Shown: positions 9,957-19,877, numbered from the stretch's first letter. The stretch: DNA of 64,000 bases from Endozoicomonadaceae bacterium (GCA_023146365.1 JAGLCE010000034.1:1-64000), one strand, 5' to 3'. Numbers and translations: made by a program. The notes: generated by a model from the sequence alone, not told the origin.

Positions 9957-10807
9957 TATTGTTATGTGCTTCACGCTGTGTTGAGCAACGCGCTATGAAT
10001 GGCGCCATGAAAGGAAAAGGATTTCTCGTGTTGGCAGGGATGATTTTGGTGTTGCTGGCGGGCTGTTCAGCACAATCGATAACGGAAGACGGTGCACCGT
10101 CCATAAATATTGATGTAAGCAAAATACCGAATGCGGTGCCACGGCCATACTATGGAGCGCTGAAAAGTTCACCTTATCAGTTGGCTGGTATCAGTTATCA
10201 GCCCATTGCAACATCGGCTGGCTTTAGACAGGAAGGCGTTGCTTCTTGGTATGGCACCAAGTTTCAAGGACGCAAAACTGCCAATGGCGAAACGTACGAT
10301 CTGTACGCCATGACTGCCGCTCACAAAACCTTACCTCTGCCTTCTTATGTGCGGGTTATCAATAAGGCTAATGGGCGCAGCGTGGTAGTGAGGGTGAATG
10401 ATCGCGGACCTTTTCATGATAATCGGATAGTTGACCTTTCCTATGCTGCGGCCAAGAAACTGGGGTTTCAGGATAAGGGTACGGCGAGTGTTGTGCTGGA
10501 AGGGATTGAAACGTTTGCAGTGATTAACGAGGTGCCTCAGTTGTCCGCTGGAAGAGATGAAGCAGTTGTGCCGATAGTTATCTACGTGCAAGTAGCTGCG
10601 TTGAGTAGTCGTATTGGGGCAGAGGCTTTACAAAAGCGGTTACAGAGTTTGATTTCTCAACCTGTTCTTGTCACTCAAACAGACAAAGAGAGAGATGGGT
10701 TGTATCGGGTACGGGTTGGTCCCCTGGTAGACCGCAGCGATGCCCTTAAATTGGGTGATCTACTGGCTGATGCCAGTTTTGAGCGCGTTCATTTAGTGTT
10801 TGAATAA
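9953..10807 (+). CDS. rlpA: Septal ring lytic transglycosylase lipoprotein RlpA
   Basis: The lipoprotein has a signal peptide ending in LLAGC, a double-psi beta-barrel domain (ASWYGTKFQGRKTANGE...VRVNDRGPF) and a C-terminal SPOR domain (VIYVQVAALSS...YRVRVGPL). RlpA cleaves denuded glycan strands and is recruited to septa by SPOR. The start is uncertain. The ATG at 9953 overlaps the mltB stop, which favours translational coupling but gives a long n-region; ATGs at 9995 or 10007 give a more usual signal peptide. Confidence 0.93.
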   Translation: MILLCASRCVEQRAMNGAMKGKGFLVLAGMILVLLAGCSAQSITEDGAPSINIDVSKIPNAVPRPYYGALKSSPYQLAGISYQPIATSAGFRQEGVASWYGTKFQGRKTANGETYDLYAMTAAHKTLPLPSYVRVINKANGRSVVVRVNDRGPFHDNRIVDLSYAAAKKLGFQDKGTASVVLEGIETFAVINEVPQLSAGRDEAVVPIVIYVQVAALSSRIGAEALQKRLQSLISQPVLVTQTDKERDGLYRVRVGPLVDRSDALKLGDLLADASFERVHLVFE

Positions 10808-10953
10808 TCCTTTATGTCAGCTTGATAAGCTAATCATGGTAGTATTGGCCAACGGGTTGCTTTTCTGGATAGAAAACTGAAGCTGGACACCGTTTACTTA
10901 ACGTGACTGCAATAGTTGGTTATTTTGTATTCAAAGTAGGCTTGGCCTGTTGT

Positions 10954-10959
10954 TATAAT
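10954..10959 (+). promoter_or_regulatory. Extended -10 promoter before dacA
   Basis: TGTTATAAT is a perfect TATAAT hexamer preceded by an extended TGn element, 38 bases before the dacA start. No good -35 hexamer lies at the usual distance, which is normal for extended -10 promoters. It would let dacA be transcribed separately from rlpA. Confidence 0.5.
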
Positions 10960-10996
10960 ACTGATTATTCATCCGCAGCTATCTACAGCGAATTAT

Positions 10997-12214
10997 ATGA
11001 AGCATCTCATTCCATTGCGTTTTCTAGAAAAAGGGCAGAATTTTTCAGTCTGTATGACTGTCATGACCTTATTGATTTTTTCCAGTGCTGCGCAGGCGTT
11101 ACCAGCAGGCCTTATTCCTTCACCACCCCAAGTGGCGGCCAATGGTTATATTCTGATTGATGCGATCAGTGGCGAGATTTTGGCGGAAAAAAACGCAGAT
11201 CATAAGCTGCCTCCTGCCAGTCTGACCAAGATGATGACTGCTTATCTGGTGACGGCAGAGCTCGCCAACAACAGTATTACTGGCGATGATATGGTGACAA
11301 TCAGTGAGAAAGCCTGGCGCATGAAAGGCTCGCTGATGTTCATTGAGGTCGGTGAAAAAATAACTGTCTCTGATCTTCTGCACGGTGTCATCATTGTGTC
11401 CGGTAATGATGCGAGTGTTGCTCTGTCGGAATATCTTGCTGGTAGTGAAGGCGCTTTTGTCCAGATGATGAACTCCACCGCAGAACTGTTTGGTATGACC
11501 AATACCCACTTTATGAATGCGTCAGGCTGGCCTGAAAAGAATCATTACAGTTCCGCACGTGATCTATCGTTGTTGGCGCGTCATGTCATCAATGATCATC
11601 CTGAATATTATTCCATCTATGCGGAAAAAGAATTTCAGTATGGTGTGAACAAGCGAACCGGTAAACCTCTGGATTCACAGGCAAATCGTAATATTTTGTT
11701 GTTCGTTAATCCGAGTGTCGATGGCATTAAAACGGGGTACTCTAATGAGGCGGGTCACTGCTTGGTGGTCTCTTCGGAGCGAGAAGGGCGTCGCTTGATC
11801 ACTGTTGTCATGGGGGCTCGTAGTGAGCGCAGTCGTGCTAGCGAAACGCAAAAATTACTGACGTATGGTTTCCGTTTCTTTAACAATGTCAAGGTCAAGA
11901 AGGGAGGGGTAGTGCTTGAGCGTGTGCGTGTTTGGAAAGGTGCTAAAGATGAGTTACCTGTGGGCTTGGTAAAAGATCTGGTGGTTACTGTTCCTCGCGG
12001 AAAAGAGAGTGATGTTCAGGCCAGCATGCTGATTGATCAGGACATTGTGGCGCCTGTCGTGACCGGTCAGAAACTGGGTGTCGTGAAAGTCATGCTGGAT
12101 GATCAGATAATCTCTGAAGCTCCTTTGGTTGCGCTGGAGTCCATCGAAGACGGTGGTTTCTTCGAGCAGTTGTGGGATAGTATTGTTCACTTCTTTATCG
12201 GCCTGTTCAGTTAA
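10997..12214 (+). CDS. dacA: D-alanyl-D-alanine carboxypeptidase (PBP5/6 family)
   Basis: The 405-residue low-molecular-weight PBP trims the terminal D-Ala of wall pentapeptides. It has a signal peptide (hydrophobic 18-34, AQA cleavage region), SxxK as SLTK, SxN as SGND and KTG as KTGYSNEAGH. A C-terminal PBP5 beta domain follows, with an amphipathic membrane-anchor helix (WDSIVHFFIGLFS) at the very end. It lies in the conserved position between rlpA and ybeD-lipB. Confidence 0.96.
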   Translation: MKHLIPLRFLEKGQNFSVCMTVMTLLIFSSAAQALPAGLIPSPPQVAANGYILIDAISGEILAEKNADHKLPPASLTKMMTAYLVTAELANNSITGDDMVTISEKAWRMKGSLMFIEVGEKITVSDLLHGVIIVSGNDASVALSEYLAGSEGAFVQMMNSTAELFGMTNTHFMNASGWPEKNHYSSARDLSLLARHVINDHPEYYSIYAEKEFQYGVNKRTGKPLDSQANRNILLFVNPSVDGIKTGYSNEAGHCLVVSSEREGRRLITVVMGARSERSRASETQKLLTYGFRFFNNVKVKKGGVVLERVRVWKGAKDELPVGLVKDLVVTVPRGKESDVQASMLIDQDIVAPVVTGQKLGVVKVMLDDQIISEAPLVALESIEDGGFFEQLWDSIVHFFIGLFS

Positions 12215-12518
12215 TAGTGCTTGAAAGTCGGTGACTGCCATAACCGATGATCGACGGATTGACAGTGTTGTTCATGTCGGTGATGCCTCTATCTCTGCAA
12301 TGAGTGAGATATTTCCATCGAAGCGCAGGACGTGACTGACGAAAACAGAATTGCCCGCTTCAGCAAGAAGCTCCTGCCGATGAGCGGATTGATCGGTCGA
12401 AAGCGTCGGGTACTGTTTGGCAGCATGTGACAGGGTTCTATCCGTTTGGTAAGGCAGGTTAATCGAGGACATCATGGTTCGGCATGCCTGTTTGGATGCA
12501 CTTAAGGTTATTAGATAG
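12215..12518. other. Intergenic region dacA-ybeD, no gene seen
   Basis: About 300 bases with no convincing reading frame on either strand, RNA gene or terminator. It probably carries the promoter for ybeD-lipB-lipA. Confidence 0.4.
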
Positions 12519-12794
12519 ATGTCTACTGAAAAGCAACAACCACCACCCAAAATCAAGTTTCCGTGTGCGTACCCGCTCAAAATTGTGGGGAACGCCGCAG
12601 CAGGTCTGAAAGATTACGTGCTAGAGGTGATTAAGAAACACGATTCATCTCACGATGGCACAGCGACTCTGCGTGACAGCAAGAATGGCAATTATCAGGC
12701 CGTCAACTTGACGATCACCGCGACTGGGGAGGAGCAACTCAAGGCTATTTTTGATGAGTTGAAAGCAAGTGCTCGAATACAGATGGTGCTGTGA
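12519..12794 (+). CDS. ybeD: DUF493/YbeD family protein
   Basis: The 91-residue protein of the YbeD (DUF493) family has a ferredoxin-like fold: [11 protein letters not shown] at the start, [13 protein letters not shown] in the middle and a terminal I-Q-M-V-L strand. It always sits beside lipB-lipA in gammaproteobacteria. The function is unknown, with a lipoate link inferred from context. Confidence 0.94.
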   Translation: MSTEKQQPPPKIKFPCAYPLKIVGNAAAGLKDYVLEVIKKHDSSHDGTATLRDSKNGNYQAVNLTITATGEEQLKAIFDELKASARIQMVL

Positions 12795-12801
12795 AACAAG
12801 T

Positions 12802-13488
12802 ATGACAAAGCTGACGCTGTGCCATACGCCTCAGAGACAGCCAAAACGGTTGCTGATTCGGGAGCTTGGATTGCAGCCCTATAAACCGGTCTGGAAGGCG
12901 ATGGCAGATTACACTAACAGTCGAGATCGTCAATGTAGTGATGAAATCTGGCTGCTTGAACATGAATCGGTGTTTACCCAGGGGCAGGCAGGTAAAGCCG
13001 AACATGTGCTGGATCCTGGTAATATTCCAGTTATTCAGGTCGATAGGGGTGGCCAGGTGACCTACCATGGCCCAGGGCAACTGGTGGCTTATATGCTGCT
13101 GGATATTCGTCGGCTTGGGCTGAGTGCACGAGGACTGGTTACTCATATTGAAAATGCGCTCATTGCGTTGCTTGGTGAGTATGACATTGAAGCTCTGGCT
13201 CGCTCGGACGCTCCGGGTGTTTATGTTTATGCGGATAACGCCAAGATTGCCTCTCTGGGGCTGCGTATACGGCGTGGATGCTCCTTCCATGGATTGGCTT
13301 TGAATGTTGATATGGATCTGTTACCTTTTTTACGAATCAACCCTTGCGGGCATGCCGGATTAACCATGACCCGGCTGGTGGATTACGACAGTGGTGCGGA
13401 CTGTACATCTGCCGGAGATCGATTAAAACATCATTTGGTGCAGGGTCTTGGTTATACTGAGATCGAGACCCGACAACGCTGGGATTAG
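12802..13488 (+). CDS. lipB: Octanoyl-ACP:protein N-octanoyltransferase
   Basis: LipB moves octanoate from acyl-carrier protein to the lipoyl domains of 2-oxoacid dehydrogenases and GcvH. The 228-residue product has [12 protein letters not shown], the [15 protein letters not shown] motif, the catalytic Lys in [12 protein letters not shown] and the catalytic Cys in FLRINPCG. The ATG at 12802 fits the family start; a GTG at 12769 overlapping ybeD is also in frame. lipA begins six bases after its stop. Confidence 0.95.
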   Translation: MTKLTLCHTPQRQPKRLLIRELGLQPYKPVWKAMADYTNSRDRQCSDEIWLLEHESVFTQGQAGKAEHVLDPGNIPVIQVDRGGQVTYHGPGQLVAYMLLDIRRLGLSARGLVTHIENALIALLGEYDIEALARSDAPGVYVYADNAKIASLGLRIRRGCSFHGLALNVDMDLLPFLRINPCGHAGLTMTRLVDYDSGADCTSAGDRLKHHLVQGLGYTEIETRQRWD

Positions 13489-13493
13489 GCGAC

Positions 13494-14504
13494 ATGACAA
13501 GCTCATTTTCAGGCCCCGCCGTAGCGGCGGGATCCACCGAAACAAAGAAAAAACTTCGACTTGAACCGGGCATAAAATACCGAGGGGTGGAAAAACTGGA
13601 TCGGATTCCGATCAAGGTGATTCCCACTGAAAAGGACGATATGCCGCGCAAGCCAGACTGGCTCCGGGTGCGGATGCCAGCTTCTCAAGAAGTTGATCGA
13701 ATCAAAACAGTGCTACGTAAACACTCCCTGCATACGGTTTGCGAGGAAGCTTCCTGCCCGAATCTGGGGGAATGTTTTCATGGGGGAACGGCCACATTCA
13801 TGATCATGGGGGATATCTGTACTCGCCGCTGTCCGTTTTGTGATGTCGGTCATGGTCGTCCTTTGCCTTTGGATGCAGAAGAGCCTGCACATTTGGCGCA
13901 GGCGATTGCGGATATGCGCCTGAAATACGTGGTGATTACGTCCGTTGATCGTGATGACTTGCGCGATGGCGGTGCTGGCCATTTTGCTCACTGTATTCAG
14001 GAAGTTCGAGACTGTTCCAGCAGCGTTACGATTGAAATATTGGTGCCTGATTTCCGGGGGCGAATGAACGTAGCGCTGGATATTCTTAGTGAGACTCCGC
14101 CGGATATCTTTAACCACAATCTGGAAACGGTTCCGACACTCTACAAGATGGCTCGCCCAGGTTCTGACTATCAGTGGTCACTGGACGTGCTGAAAAAATA
14201 CAAGGCGCGTAATCCTGCTATTCCTACTAAGTCAGGTCTGATGCTGGGACTTGGTGAAACCAATGAACAGGTGATCAATGTCATGGGAGATATGCGTGCC
14301 CATGATATCGAAATGATTACGCTGGGACAGTATCTTCAGCCTTCTCGCTATCATTTGCCGGTCAAGCGTTTCGTGCATCCGGATGAGTTTTCTGAACTGT
14401 CGGAAACAGCGAAAAAACTGGGGTTCAGCAAGGTCGCCTCGGGTGCATTGGTACGCTCTTCCTATCATGCGGATGAGCAGGCTAAGGGTGATTTTCTGGT
14501 GTAA
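13494..14504 (+). CDS. lipA: Lipoyl synthase (radical SAM)
   Basis: The 336-residue radical-SAM enzyme inserts two sulfurs into protein-bound octanoate. The auxiliary cluster cysteines are in [12 protein letters not shown] and the radical-SAM CxxxCxxC motif is CTRRCPFC. The downstream GLMLGLGET and the terminal R-S-S-Y-H-A-D segment are family hallmarks, the final serine being a cluster ligand. It is the last gene of the ybeD-lipB-lipA unit. Confidence 0.97.
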   Translation: MTSSFSGPAVAAGSTETKKKLRLEPGIKYRGVEKLDRIPIKVIPTEKDDMPRKPDWLRVRMPASQEVDRIKTVLRKHSLHTVCEEASCPNLGECFHGGTATFMIMGDICTRRCPFCDVGHGRPLPLDAEEPAHLAQAIADMRLKYVVITSVDRDDLRDGGAGHFAHCIQEVRDCSSSVTIEILVPDFRGRMNVALDILSETPPDIFNHNLETVPTLYKMARPGSDYQWSLDVLKKYKARNPAIPTKSGLMLGLGETNEQVINVMGDMRAHDIEMITLGQYLQPSRYHLPVKRFVHPDEFSELSETAKKLGFSKVASGALVRSSYHADEQAKGDFLV

Positions 14505-14686
14505 AGGCCATCTAAACAATCGACATGTTCATTAATTTGTTGATTGTCTAGTCATCACTGAATAGCTTTTCATTATTGGTTGGCTAATAAGGATACCATC
14601 CAGCCTCTTGACGCCGCCTATCCCGAAAGAGGGTGTGGACGGGATTTTGATCGTTGGTTGGGTGGCTCGGTTCGCTGGACATTACA

Positions 14687-16048
14687 TCAGCCAAATAGCA
14701 GTAACATGGCAATCAATACAGGGCATAAATAGCGAACATACCAAGGCCATATCCGCCAGAAAAGGGAGTTTTCAACGTGATTAAACCCATGTCTGATCTC
14801 TTGCAACCGATGATTACGATGCATCAGCCAACCTGCAAACAGACAGAACAGAAATGCGTTGAAAGGTTGCGCATAACGCGTAGTTAGAGAGACAACTCTA
14901 CTGAACAGTAAGTCGAAGTTTGTGATAATCAATGTGCACAGTAGCATGACGGACAGACAGACTATGATGCTGGCTTTTTTTCTGGTCAGCCCTTTGCGTT
15001 CCACCAGGCAGGAGACTGGAACTTCCAGCATGGATATCGAAGACGTGAGTGCGGCGATGGTCATCAGGATAAAAAATAGGATACCAAGCAGGATGCCTAG
15101 ATGACCAAGGGAAGTGAAAAATGCGGGCAAGACGGTGAAAACCAGTGTATCGCTGGAGTGCAATAGGCCTTGGTCATCGTAGATCACCATGCCGTTGTGC
15201 AGGGCAACAAACATAGCGGGAATTACCAGCAAACCGGCGAGAACTGCGATACCCGTATCTAACAGGCAGACTTGCAGCGCCATCGCGGGAAGATTATCTT
15301 TTTTGCTGAGGTAGGAACCATAAGCCATCATTGCGCCGACGCCGAGGGACATTGAAAAAAAAGACTGTCCCAGTGCATTGAACAGCAAGCTCGGCGTTAA
15401 TTTACTGAAATCCGGAACCAGGTAGAGCCGAAGTCCCTCCATAGCACCATCTTGTGTCATTACGCAGCCAATGAGTAGGAGGAGTAAAGCAATCAGCAGT
15501 GGCATCAGTCGTGACGACCACTTTTCTATCCCTTTCTCTACGCCTCCATTGACGACGGCTAGAGTGAGCGCAATAAAGAGCGCTGTCATGACCATATTTC
15601 GTTCGGGTGTGGATGCTTCAAGCCAAAAGGCGACTGGTATCATGCCGATCTCATGGAAAATGGGGGCTATCCCGTACGCGATCAGCGAGCCACCAATAAT
15701 GCTGTAAAAGGCAAAGATCAGGCAGATGGTAATGACTGCCAAACAACCCAATAGATAACCATGTTTGCGGAAAGTCTGGTTATGGGGAAGTCGCTCCAGT
15801 GCTGTGACCGGATTGGTTTGGCTATACCGGCCAATCATTAATTCAGCCACCAAAGCCGGATACGCCAATAACAGGGAGAGTAGGAGATAAACCACCAGAA
15901 AGACGGCGCCACCATTATCGGCGACCTGGGTGGGAAATCCCCAGATATTTCCGATTCCCACCGCTGAACCGGCAGCCGAAAATACAAAGCCGAGTCTGGA
16001 GCTGAACTGTCCGCGTGGTGGAGAGGACGCATCTTGTCCGCTACTCAT
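14687..16048 (-). CDS. Sodium-dependent transporter of the neurotransmitter:sodium symporter (NSS) family
   Basis: The 453-residue inner-membrane protein has about eleven to twelve membrane segments. The N-terminal signature RLGFVFSAAGSAVGIGNIWGFP is the Na+/substrate-binding unwound TM1 of LeuT-fold bacterial NSS carriers. Such carriers import amino acids or related amines with sodium; the substrate cannot be told from sequence. It is convergent with lipA and lies between lipA and holA. Confidence 0.9.
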   Translation of the reverse strand: MSSGQDASSPPRGQFSSRLGFVFSAAGSAVGIGNIWGFPTQVADNGGAVFLVVYLLLSLLLAYPALVAELMIGRYSQTNPVTALERLPHNQTFRKHGYLLGCLAVITICLIFAFYSIIGGSLIAYGIAPIFHEIGMIPVAFWLEASTPERNMVMTALFIALTLAVVNGGVEKGIEKWSSRLMPLLIALLLLLIGCVMTQDGAMEGLRLYLVPDFSKLTPSLLFNALGQSFFSMSLGVGAMMAYGSYLSKKDNLPAMALQVCLLDTGIAVLAGLLVIPAMFVALHNGMVIYDDQGLLHSSDTLVFTVLPAFFTSLGHLGILLGILFFILMTIAALTSSISMLEVPVSCLVERKGLTRKKASIIVCLSVMLLCTLIITNFDLLFSRVVSLTTRYAQPFNAFLFCLFAGWLMHRNHRLQEIRHGFNHVENSLFWRIWPWYVRYLCPVLIAMLLLFG

Positions 16049-16342
16049 AACATAGGCCTCACTTCTGGCTATACCCTACAAGTTTGGACTGCCATAATGG
16101 CGAATGGTTCAGTAAGGATGACGACAGGGTAGCATGTAAGCTGCTCATTGAATGACGGATTGAGTCAGGACGTGGGATGAATTGTGTATTTTTTCGTATC
16201 AATGCTTGCCTCTGTAGGCGTTCGCAAAAGCCTTCAATGGTTTTGGTATCTATCGCGCCTCTGAAGGTAGGTCCAACATTGATAGAAGCTATAGTGGCCT
16301 CTGATTTGACATTCAGTCTGTTGATGTTTAGCTCGATGGCTT

Positions 16343-17389
16343 TCAGGTGATCAGAATATCCAGCCCAGAGAGCGATAGCGTCAAAGCCAATAATTCATCT
16401 TTCGGGTTGCAGGTTTTGCTGCCGGTTTTCAGAGCTTCATCAATGAATGAGGCTCGTTCCAAAAAAGTACGTAGCTTCTGTTCATTGTGTTTATGAAGGC
16501 ATCTATGATAGAGGGCTTTGCGCTTTTTTAGTATGAAAGGGATGGCCTTGTGCTGTCGGGCAATTTGGTCCATCGCAGTTTCCAGTCTGACACCTTGGCA
16601 GATCTTGCGGGCCAAGTGGCTGAGCATGCGCAACTCTCGAGCCAGTGCCCAGAGAATAATAGTCGGTTCGGTGCCTTCCGATAACAGGCCGTTGAATATC
16701 CGGACAGCATGACGTGCATCCCCCGACATGGCGGCATCAACCAGACCGAAGGTATCGTAACGGGCGTTATCGGACACCACTTCACGAATAGTGTCAACGG
16801 TGACGTTGCCGTCTGTTGCCAGCAGGCGAAGCTTTTCAATTTCTTGGAAGGCGGCCAGTAGATTGCCTTCTACACGCTCAGCCAGCAGAGTGACGGCTTC
16901 GGATTCAGTTTTCAGTCCGGCACGCTGGCAGCGCCTGGCGATCCAGTCAGGAAGCTGCTGATGCTCAATGGGCCATACGGTAACCCATATTCCAGCCTGT
17001 TCGAGAGCGCTGAACCACTTGGTTTTGCTGGCTTTGCTGTCAATGCGGCTGGTGATAATTAGCATGATGGTATCGTTGGGTGGGTTCTCCGCGCAGGCCT
17101 GTAGTATTTTCTTGCCGTCACCAAAGCGAGCGTCTCTAACACGCAGTTCGATCAGGCGCTTTTCAGCAAAGAGCGAGAGAGTGTTAATCGTTTCGACGAT
17201 TTTCGTCCAGTCAAAACCGTTGTCCACATGGTAGACCGTCCGTTCCGTGAAGCCAGACTGACGGGCGCAGGCGCGGATCTGGTCGCAGCTCTCTTCCACT
17301 TGTAGTGGCTCATCACCGCTGATGATGTAGAACGAGGCTAGCTTGGCCTTGAGTTGTCCTTCCAGTTGGTCGGGTCTTCTGAGTTTCAT
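16343..17389 (-). CDS. holA: DNA polymerase III delta subunit
   Basis: HolA is the clamp-loader wrench that opens the beta clamp. The product shows the family opening (MKLRRPDQLEGQLKAKLASF, then YIISGDEPLQVEES), the central LLAERVEGNLLAAFQEIEKL motif and the C-terminal collar helices. The ATG at 17389 is chosen because the preceding in-frame region, back to an ATG at 17446, is Lys-Gln low complexity. That region overlaps the end of lptE and is read from a hexanucleotide repeat. It lies seven bases after lptE, in the usual lptE-holA pair. Confidence 0.94.
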   Translation of the reverse strand: MKLRRPDQLEGQLKAKLASFYIISGDEPLQVEESCDQIRACARQSGFTERTVYHVDNGFDWTKIVETINTLSLFAEKRLIELRVRDARFGDGKKILQACAENPPNDTIMLIITSRIDSKASKTKWFSALEQAGIWVTVWPIEHQQLPDWIARRCQRAGLKTESEAVTLLAERVEGNLLAAFQEIEKLRLLATDGNVTVDTIREVVSDNARYDTFGLVDAAMSGDARHAVRIFNGLLSEGTEPTIILWALARELRMLSHLARKICQGVRLETAMDQIARQHKAIPFILKKRKALYHRCLHKHNEQKLRTFLERASFIDEALKTGSKTCNPKDELLALTLSLSGLDILIT

Positions 17390-17396
17390 ACGCTTA

Positions 17397-17960
17397 TTAC
17401 TGTTCTGCTTCTGCTTCTGCTTCTGCTTCAGCGACTGCTTTGGCATTTGCTGTCAGTGTTGCGAGTTGTTGACTGGAGATCGTAGATACCTGATGGATCA
17501 GACTGATGGCAAGTTTTTGTGTCAGCTCATGCCAAATTAAATCTTCTTCGCTGCGAGAGGCAGTTGCATGGTTGTAGCTGTATTGGTAGGTACGGCTCAT
17601 GCGGATTTTACGTGGAGGGAACAGCGCCAGGCCGCTGTTGGTTTCGAGATGCCATGTGAGGATGCCGGTCAGTTCATAATCAGACACTATGCCGCCACCG
17701 GACAGTGTGACTTCCTTGTTTTCGCGCTCCAAGGGGAGGATGCGTAGGCGATAGTCACCAGTATCATTGACCGTAATCCCGTTGGTTTTCAATACTGCGA
17801 TTAGGTTTTGGTTAAAGAGATGATCCGTCGTGTTGATATCCAGTATTTTAAGCTCAGGGGCGATATTGCTCAGACCACGTAGCTGAAAGCCGCAGCAGCT
17901 AGCCAATAGTAGCGCCAGAGCCATGAACGGATAACATAAAAGGGTGCGCTGAGTATTCAC
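17397..17960 (-). CDS. lptE: LPS-assembly lipoprotein LptE
   Basis: The 187-residue lipoprotein plugs the LptD barrel and is needed to place LPS in the outer leaflet. The signal peptide ends in LLASC with the mature CGFQLRG motif typical of LptE. The alpha/beta domain is followed by an unusual Ala-Glu repeat tail encoded by a hexanucleotide repeat. leuS, usually directly upstream of lptE, is absent; an AT-rich effector-like gene begins there instead. Confidence 0.92.
   Translation of the reverse strand: MNTQRTLLCYPFMALALLLASCCGFQLRGLSNIAPELKILDINTTDHLFNQNLIAVLKTNGITVNDTGDYRLRILPLERENKEVTLSGGGIVSDYELTGILTWHLETNSGLALFPPRKIRMSRTYQYSYNHATASRSEEDLIWHELTQKLAISLIHQVSTISSQQLATLTANAKAVAEAEAEAEAEQ
17405..17428 (-). 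repeat. Hexanucleotide tandem repeat at lptE 3' end
   Basis: Four perfect copies of CTGCTT (plus strand) encode the Ala-Glu repeats at the LptE C-terminus. In the other frame they encode the Lys-Gln repeats of a spurious HolA N-terminal extension. A unit of six keeps both frames open whatever the copy number. Confidence 0.85.
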
Positions 17961-18220
17961 TGGCTATTTGACTCCATTAAATAAACGCATGATCAGTCAT
18001 CTAAAAGGCAGATATTATACAGTGCTGACGGTAAAAAAGCAGGTGTTTTGGAGGCGTGAACTTCCTTCGATAAAAAACAGATAGGTGATGTGGTGTTTTG
18101 GGGAACTTTTAGCAGGTAATCAGTGTCTACAGACTAGTACTGCATGACTTCAATAGATTGTCGATCGATAAAGCTGGAGTATGTATAAATATAAACGATC
18201 ACTATAGGAGGAGTTGGTTA

Positions 18221-19618
18221 ATGTTTTCTATGGTACGATTAGAGCAAGACATTAATTCGCAGATTAAGCTTGCAAGGCATAATCTGAAGACGTTGAGTAA
18301 CTGCTTTGCCAATGGGCAGCGTTATCGCATTCGTCATGGGTTAATGACGGATGGTACTAAAGCCGTGGTGGTCGTCAAGGTTATTTCTTTTCTGGACAAA
18401 CTGATCAGTTTTTTGCCGTCATTTCGTTCACTTAAAAAAATGTTTGTTGATACAATATTAAATGCTATTCAGGAAGATCAGGTTGCTCGAAAACTCAGTC
18501 TGAATTTAATTATGGAAAATAAAAAACTACCTTTTATAGACGATAGTAAGAGGCAAGAAACTCATATGTTATGTGCTACCTATAATCCATGGAGTGAACT
18601 TCCAGACGGTATTTCTATTGGTCTTAAGTTTAACTGTGGAGATGCTGTTAGGTCGTATAAAATTGCCAGTGGAGAGCAAATTATACTTGATGAGTTTGAT
18701 AATTCCATATTAGCTAATTGTCATATTAAAAGTGGATCGGAGTTGTGTGTTGTTCAGTTTCCAGGTGTTATTGCGCATACAAAATGCATCGAAATCTATC
18801 TTTTATCCGAGAAGTTTGCTTGCAATAGTGAGTTAAAAAAATCTATTCTGAACTCAAAAACTGTCTTAGAAGCAGTTCAAAAAGTGGATCAGTTCATGCT
18901 AGATTATACGATGGATGGTGATAGCGATGATTTATTTTTTTATCATAAAAGTGATGTTGGTTTAGTAGTGCGGAGTATGGAAGCAAAGGATGCCGATGCA
19001 ATGCAGAGTATGGAAGTCAAGGTCATGCTGAATCTTATAAGAATACGGGCGCAACAGGAACCAGAGTTTAGACAGGAACTTATTAAAACTGGAAGTAAAT
19101 TGATTGTTAAGCAGACTCTCTATGATTCGAAGTGGGGGTGTATTAAGAAGAAGAATCACCATGGTGAATATTATTATGGTAGCAATCTAAAAGGACGAAT
19201 TTTAATGCAGGTCAGGAATGAAATAAAAAATGGCTGTATACCAGAATTGGATGCAGAAAAAGTTAGCCGCAGTAAAGGTTTTGGTGTGATTATGGCTGAT
19301 TCAAAGCATGGTGTGAATGATCAGTCTTCTGATGTTAATAAGAGAGAGCCTGAGAAGTGTGAATTTAAATCCGTTGTGAAAATTGGTGATTGTTTTGAAA
19401 AAGGTGATTGTTTTGAAAAAGATGAAATAGTATTAAAGAAAAAAGATGAAATAGTATTAAAGAAAAAAGATGAAATAGTATTAAAGAAAAAAGACGAAAT
19501 AGTATTAAAGAAAAAAGATGATGAAGACGATGAAATATATGAATGTAAACTTAGCGTTATAGTTGAAGAAGAGTTCGATGAAAACGGTAATTTTATCGAG
19601 AATGACGATGTATATTAA
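18221..19618 (+). CDS. Effector-like protein with C-terminal-half NADAR domain and KKDEIVLK repeats
   Basis: The 465-residue AT-rich gene has no bacterial operon context. Residues about 258-335 match the second half of the NADAR/YbiA domain (an N-glycosidase fold acting on ADP-ribose-related and riboflavin-pathway substrates): a helix with LIRIRAQQEPEFRQELIKTG, then KLIVKQTLYDSKWG, a glycine-rich loop, and LKGRILMQVRNEI. The first half of NADAR, with its catalytic residues, is not obvious, so activity is uncertain. After it come two GDCFEK copies, four KKDEIVLK copies and a very acidic tail. The ATG at 18221 is chosen because GGAGGAG lies just upstream; an earlier in-frame start exists at 18158. 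Confidence 0.65.
   Translation: MFSMVRLEQDINSQIKLARHNLKTLSNCFANGQRYRIRHGLMTDGTKAVVVVKVISFLDKLISFLPSFRSLKKMFVDTILNAIQEDQVARKLSLNLIMENKKLPFIDDSKRQETHMLCATYNPWSELPDGISIGLKFNCGDAVRSYKIASGEQIILDEFDNSILANCHIKSGSELCVVQFPGVIAHTKCIEIYLLSEKFACNSELKKSILNSKTVLEAVQKVDQFMLDYTMDGDSDDLFFYHKSDVGLVVRSMEAKDADAMQSMEVKVMLNLIRIRAQQEPEFRQELIKTGSKLIVKQTLYDSKWGCIKKKNHHGEYYYGSNLKGRILMQVRNEIKNGCIPELDAEKVSRSKGFGVIMADSKHGVNDQSSDVNKREPEKCEFKSVVKIGDCFEKGDCFEKDEIVLKKKDEIVLKKKDEIVLKKKDEIVLKKKDDEDDEIYECKLSVIVEEEFDENGNFIENDDVY
19385..19420 (+). repeat. 18-bp tandem duplication
   Basis: Two perfect copies of an 18-bp unit encode GDCFEK twice, directly before the 24-bp array. Confidence 0.9.
19421..19516 (+). repeat. 24-bp tandem array, four copies
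   Basis: Four 24-bp units beginning GATGAAATAGTATT differ by a single base in the last copy (GAT to GAC). They encode an eight-residue KKDEIVLK repeat in frame. Near identity shows recent expansion. Confidence 0.95.
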
Positions 19619-19684
19619 AACAACTTACAAGCTGACGTATTGCCGGATTAACACAATCAGTGCAATCGACTGAAATGTCATAAG

Positions 19685-19877
19685 TGAGTCAGCTGTTGTA
19701 CATTTCGTAGCTCTCACACTCAGAAATAGATGTCAGGAATGAGACCACAAACCAGACAATACCAGTAGCTGACTCTAGGGCAGAGGTATCAGATTGAAGC
19801 CCTGTTTTTAAGTAGGCTAACAAAAGGCACGAGATTTCCAATGAAGCTTGATCGATGATGATGATACTTATCAGCAA
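19685..19877 (-). repeat. Copy A of a dispersed repeat family (decayed short ORF)
   Basis: On the minus strand this stretch can encode a 62-residue hydrophobic peptide ending FLTSISECESYEMYNS. The same ending (FLTSISWCGSYEMYSR) is encoded at 21609-21821 on the plus strand. Part of it (19738-19805) also matches 49513-49577 at DNA level around a shared GTATTGTCTGGTTT core. The rest of 19619-19976 holds no recognisable gene. Confidence 0.6.

Noticed and set aside
10903..11160. 85-codon ORF overlapping the dacA start
   Set aside because: It lies in another frame of dacA and its signal-peptide region with no family features or ribosome site.
17390..17446. N-terminal Lys-Gln extension of HolA
   Set aside because: It overlaps lptE, comes from a hexanucleotide repeat and does not match the HolA family start.
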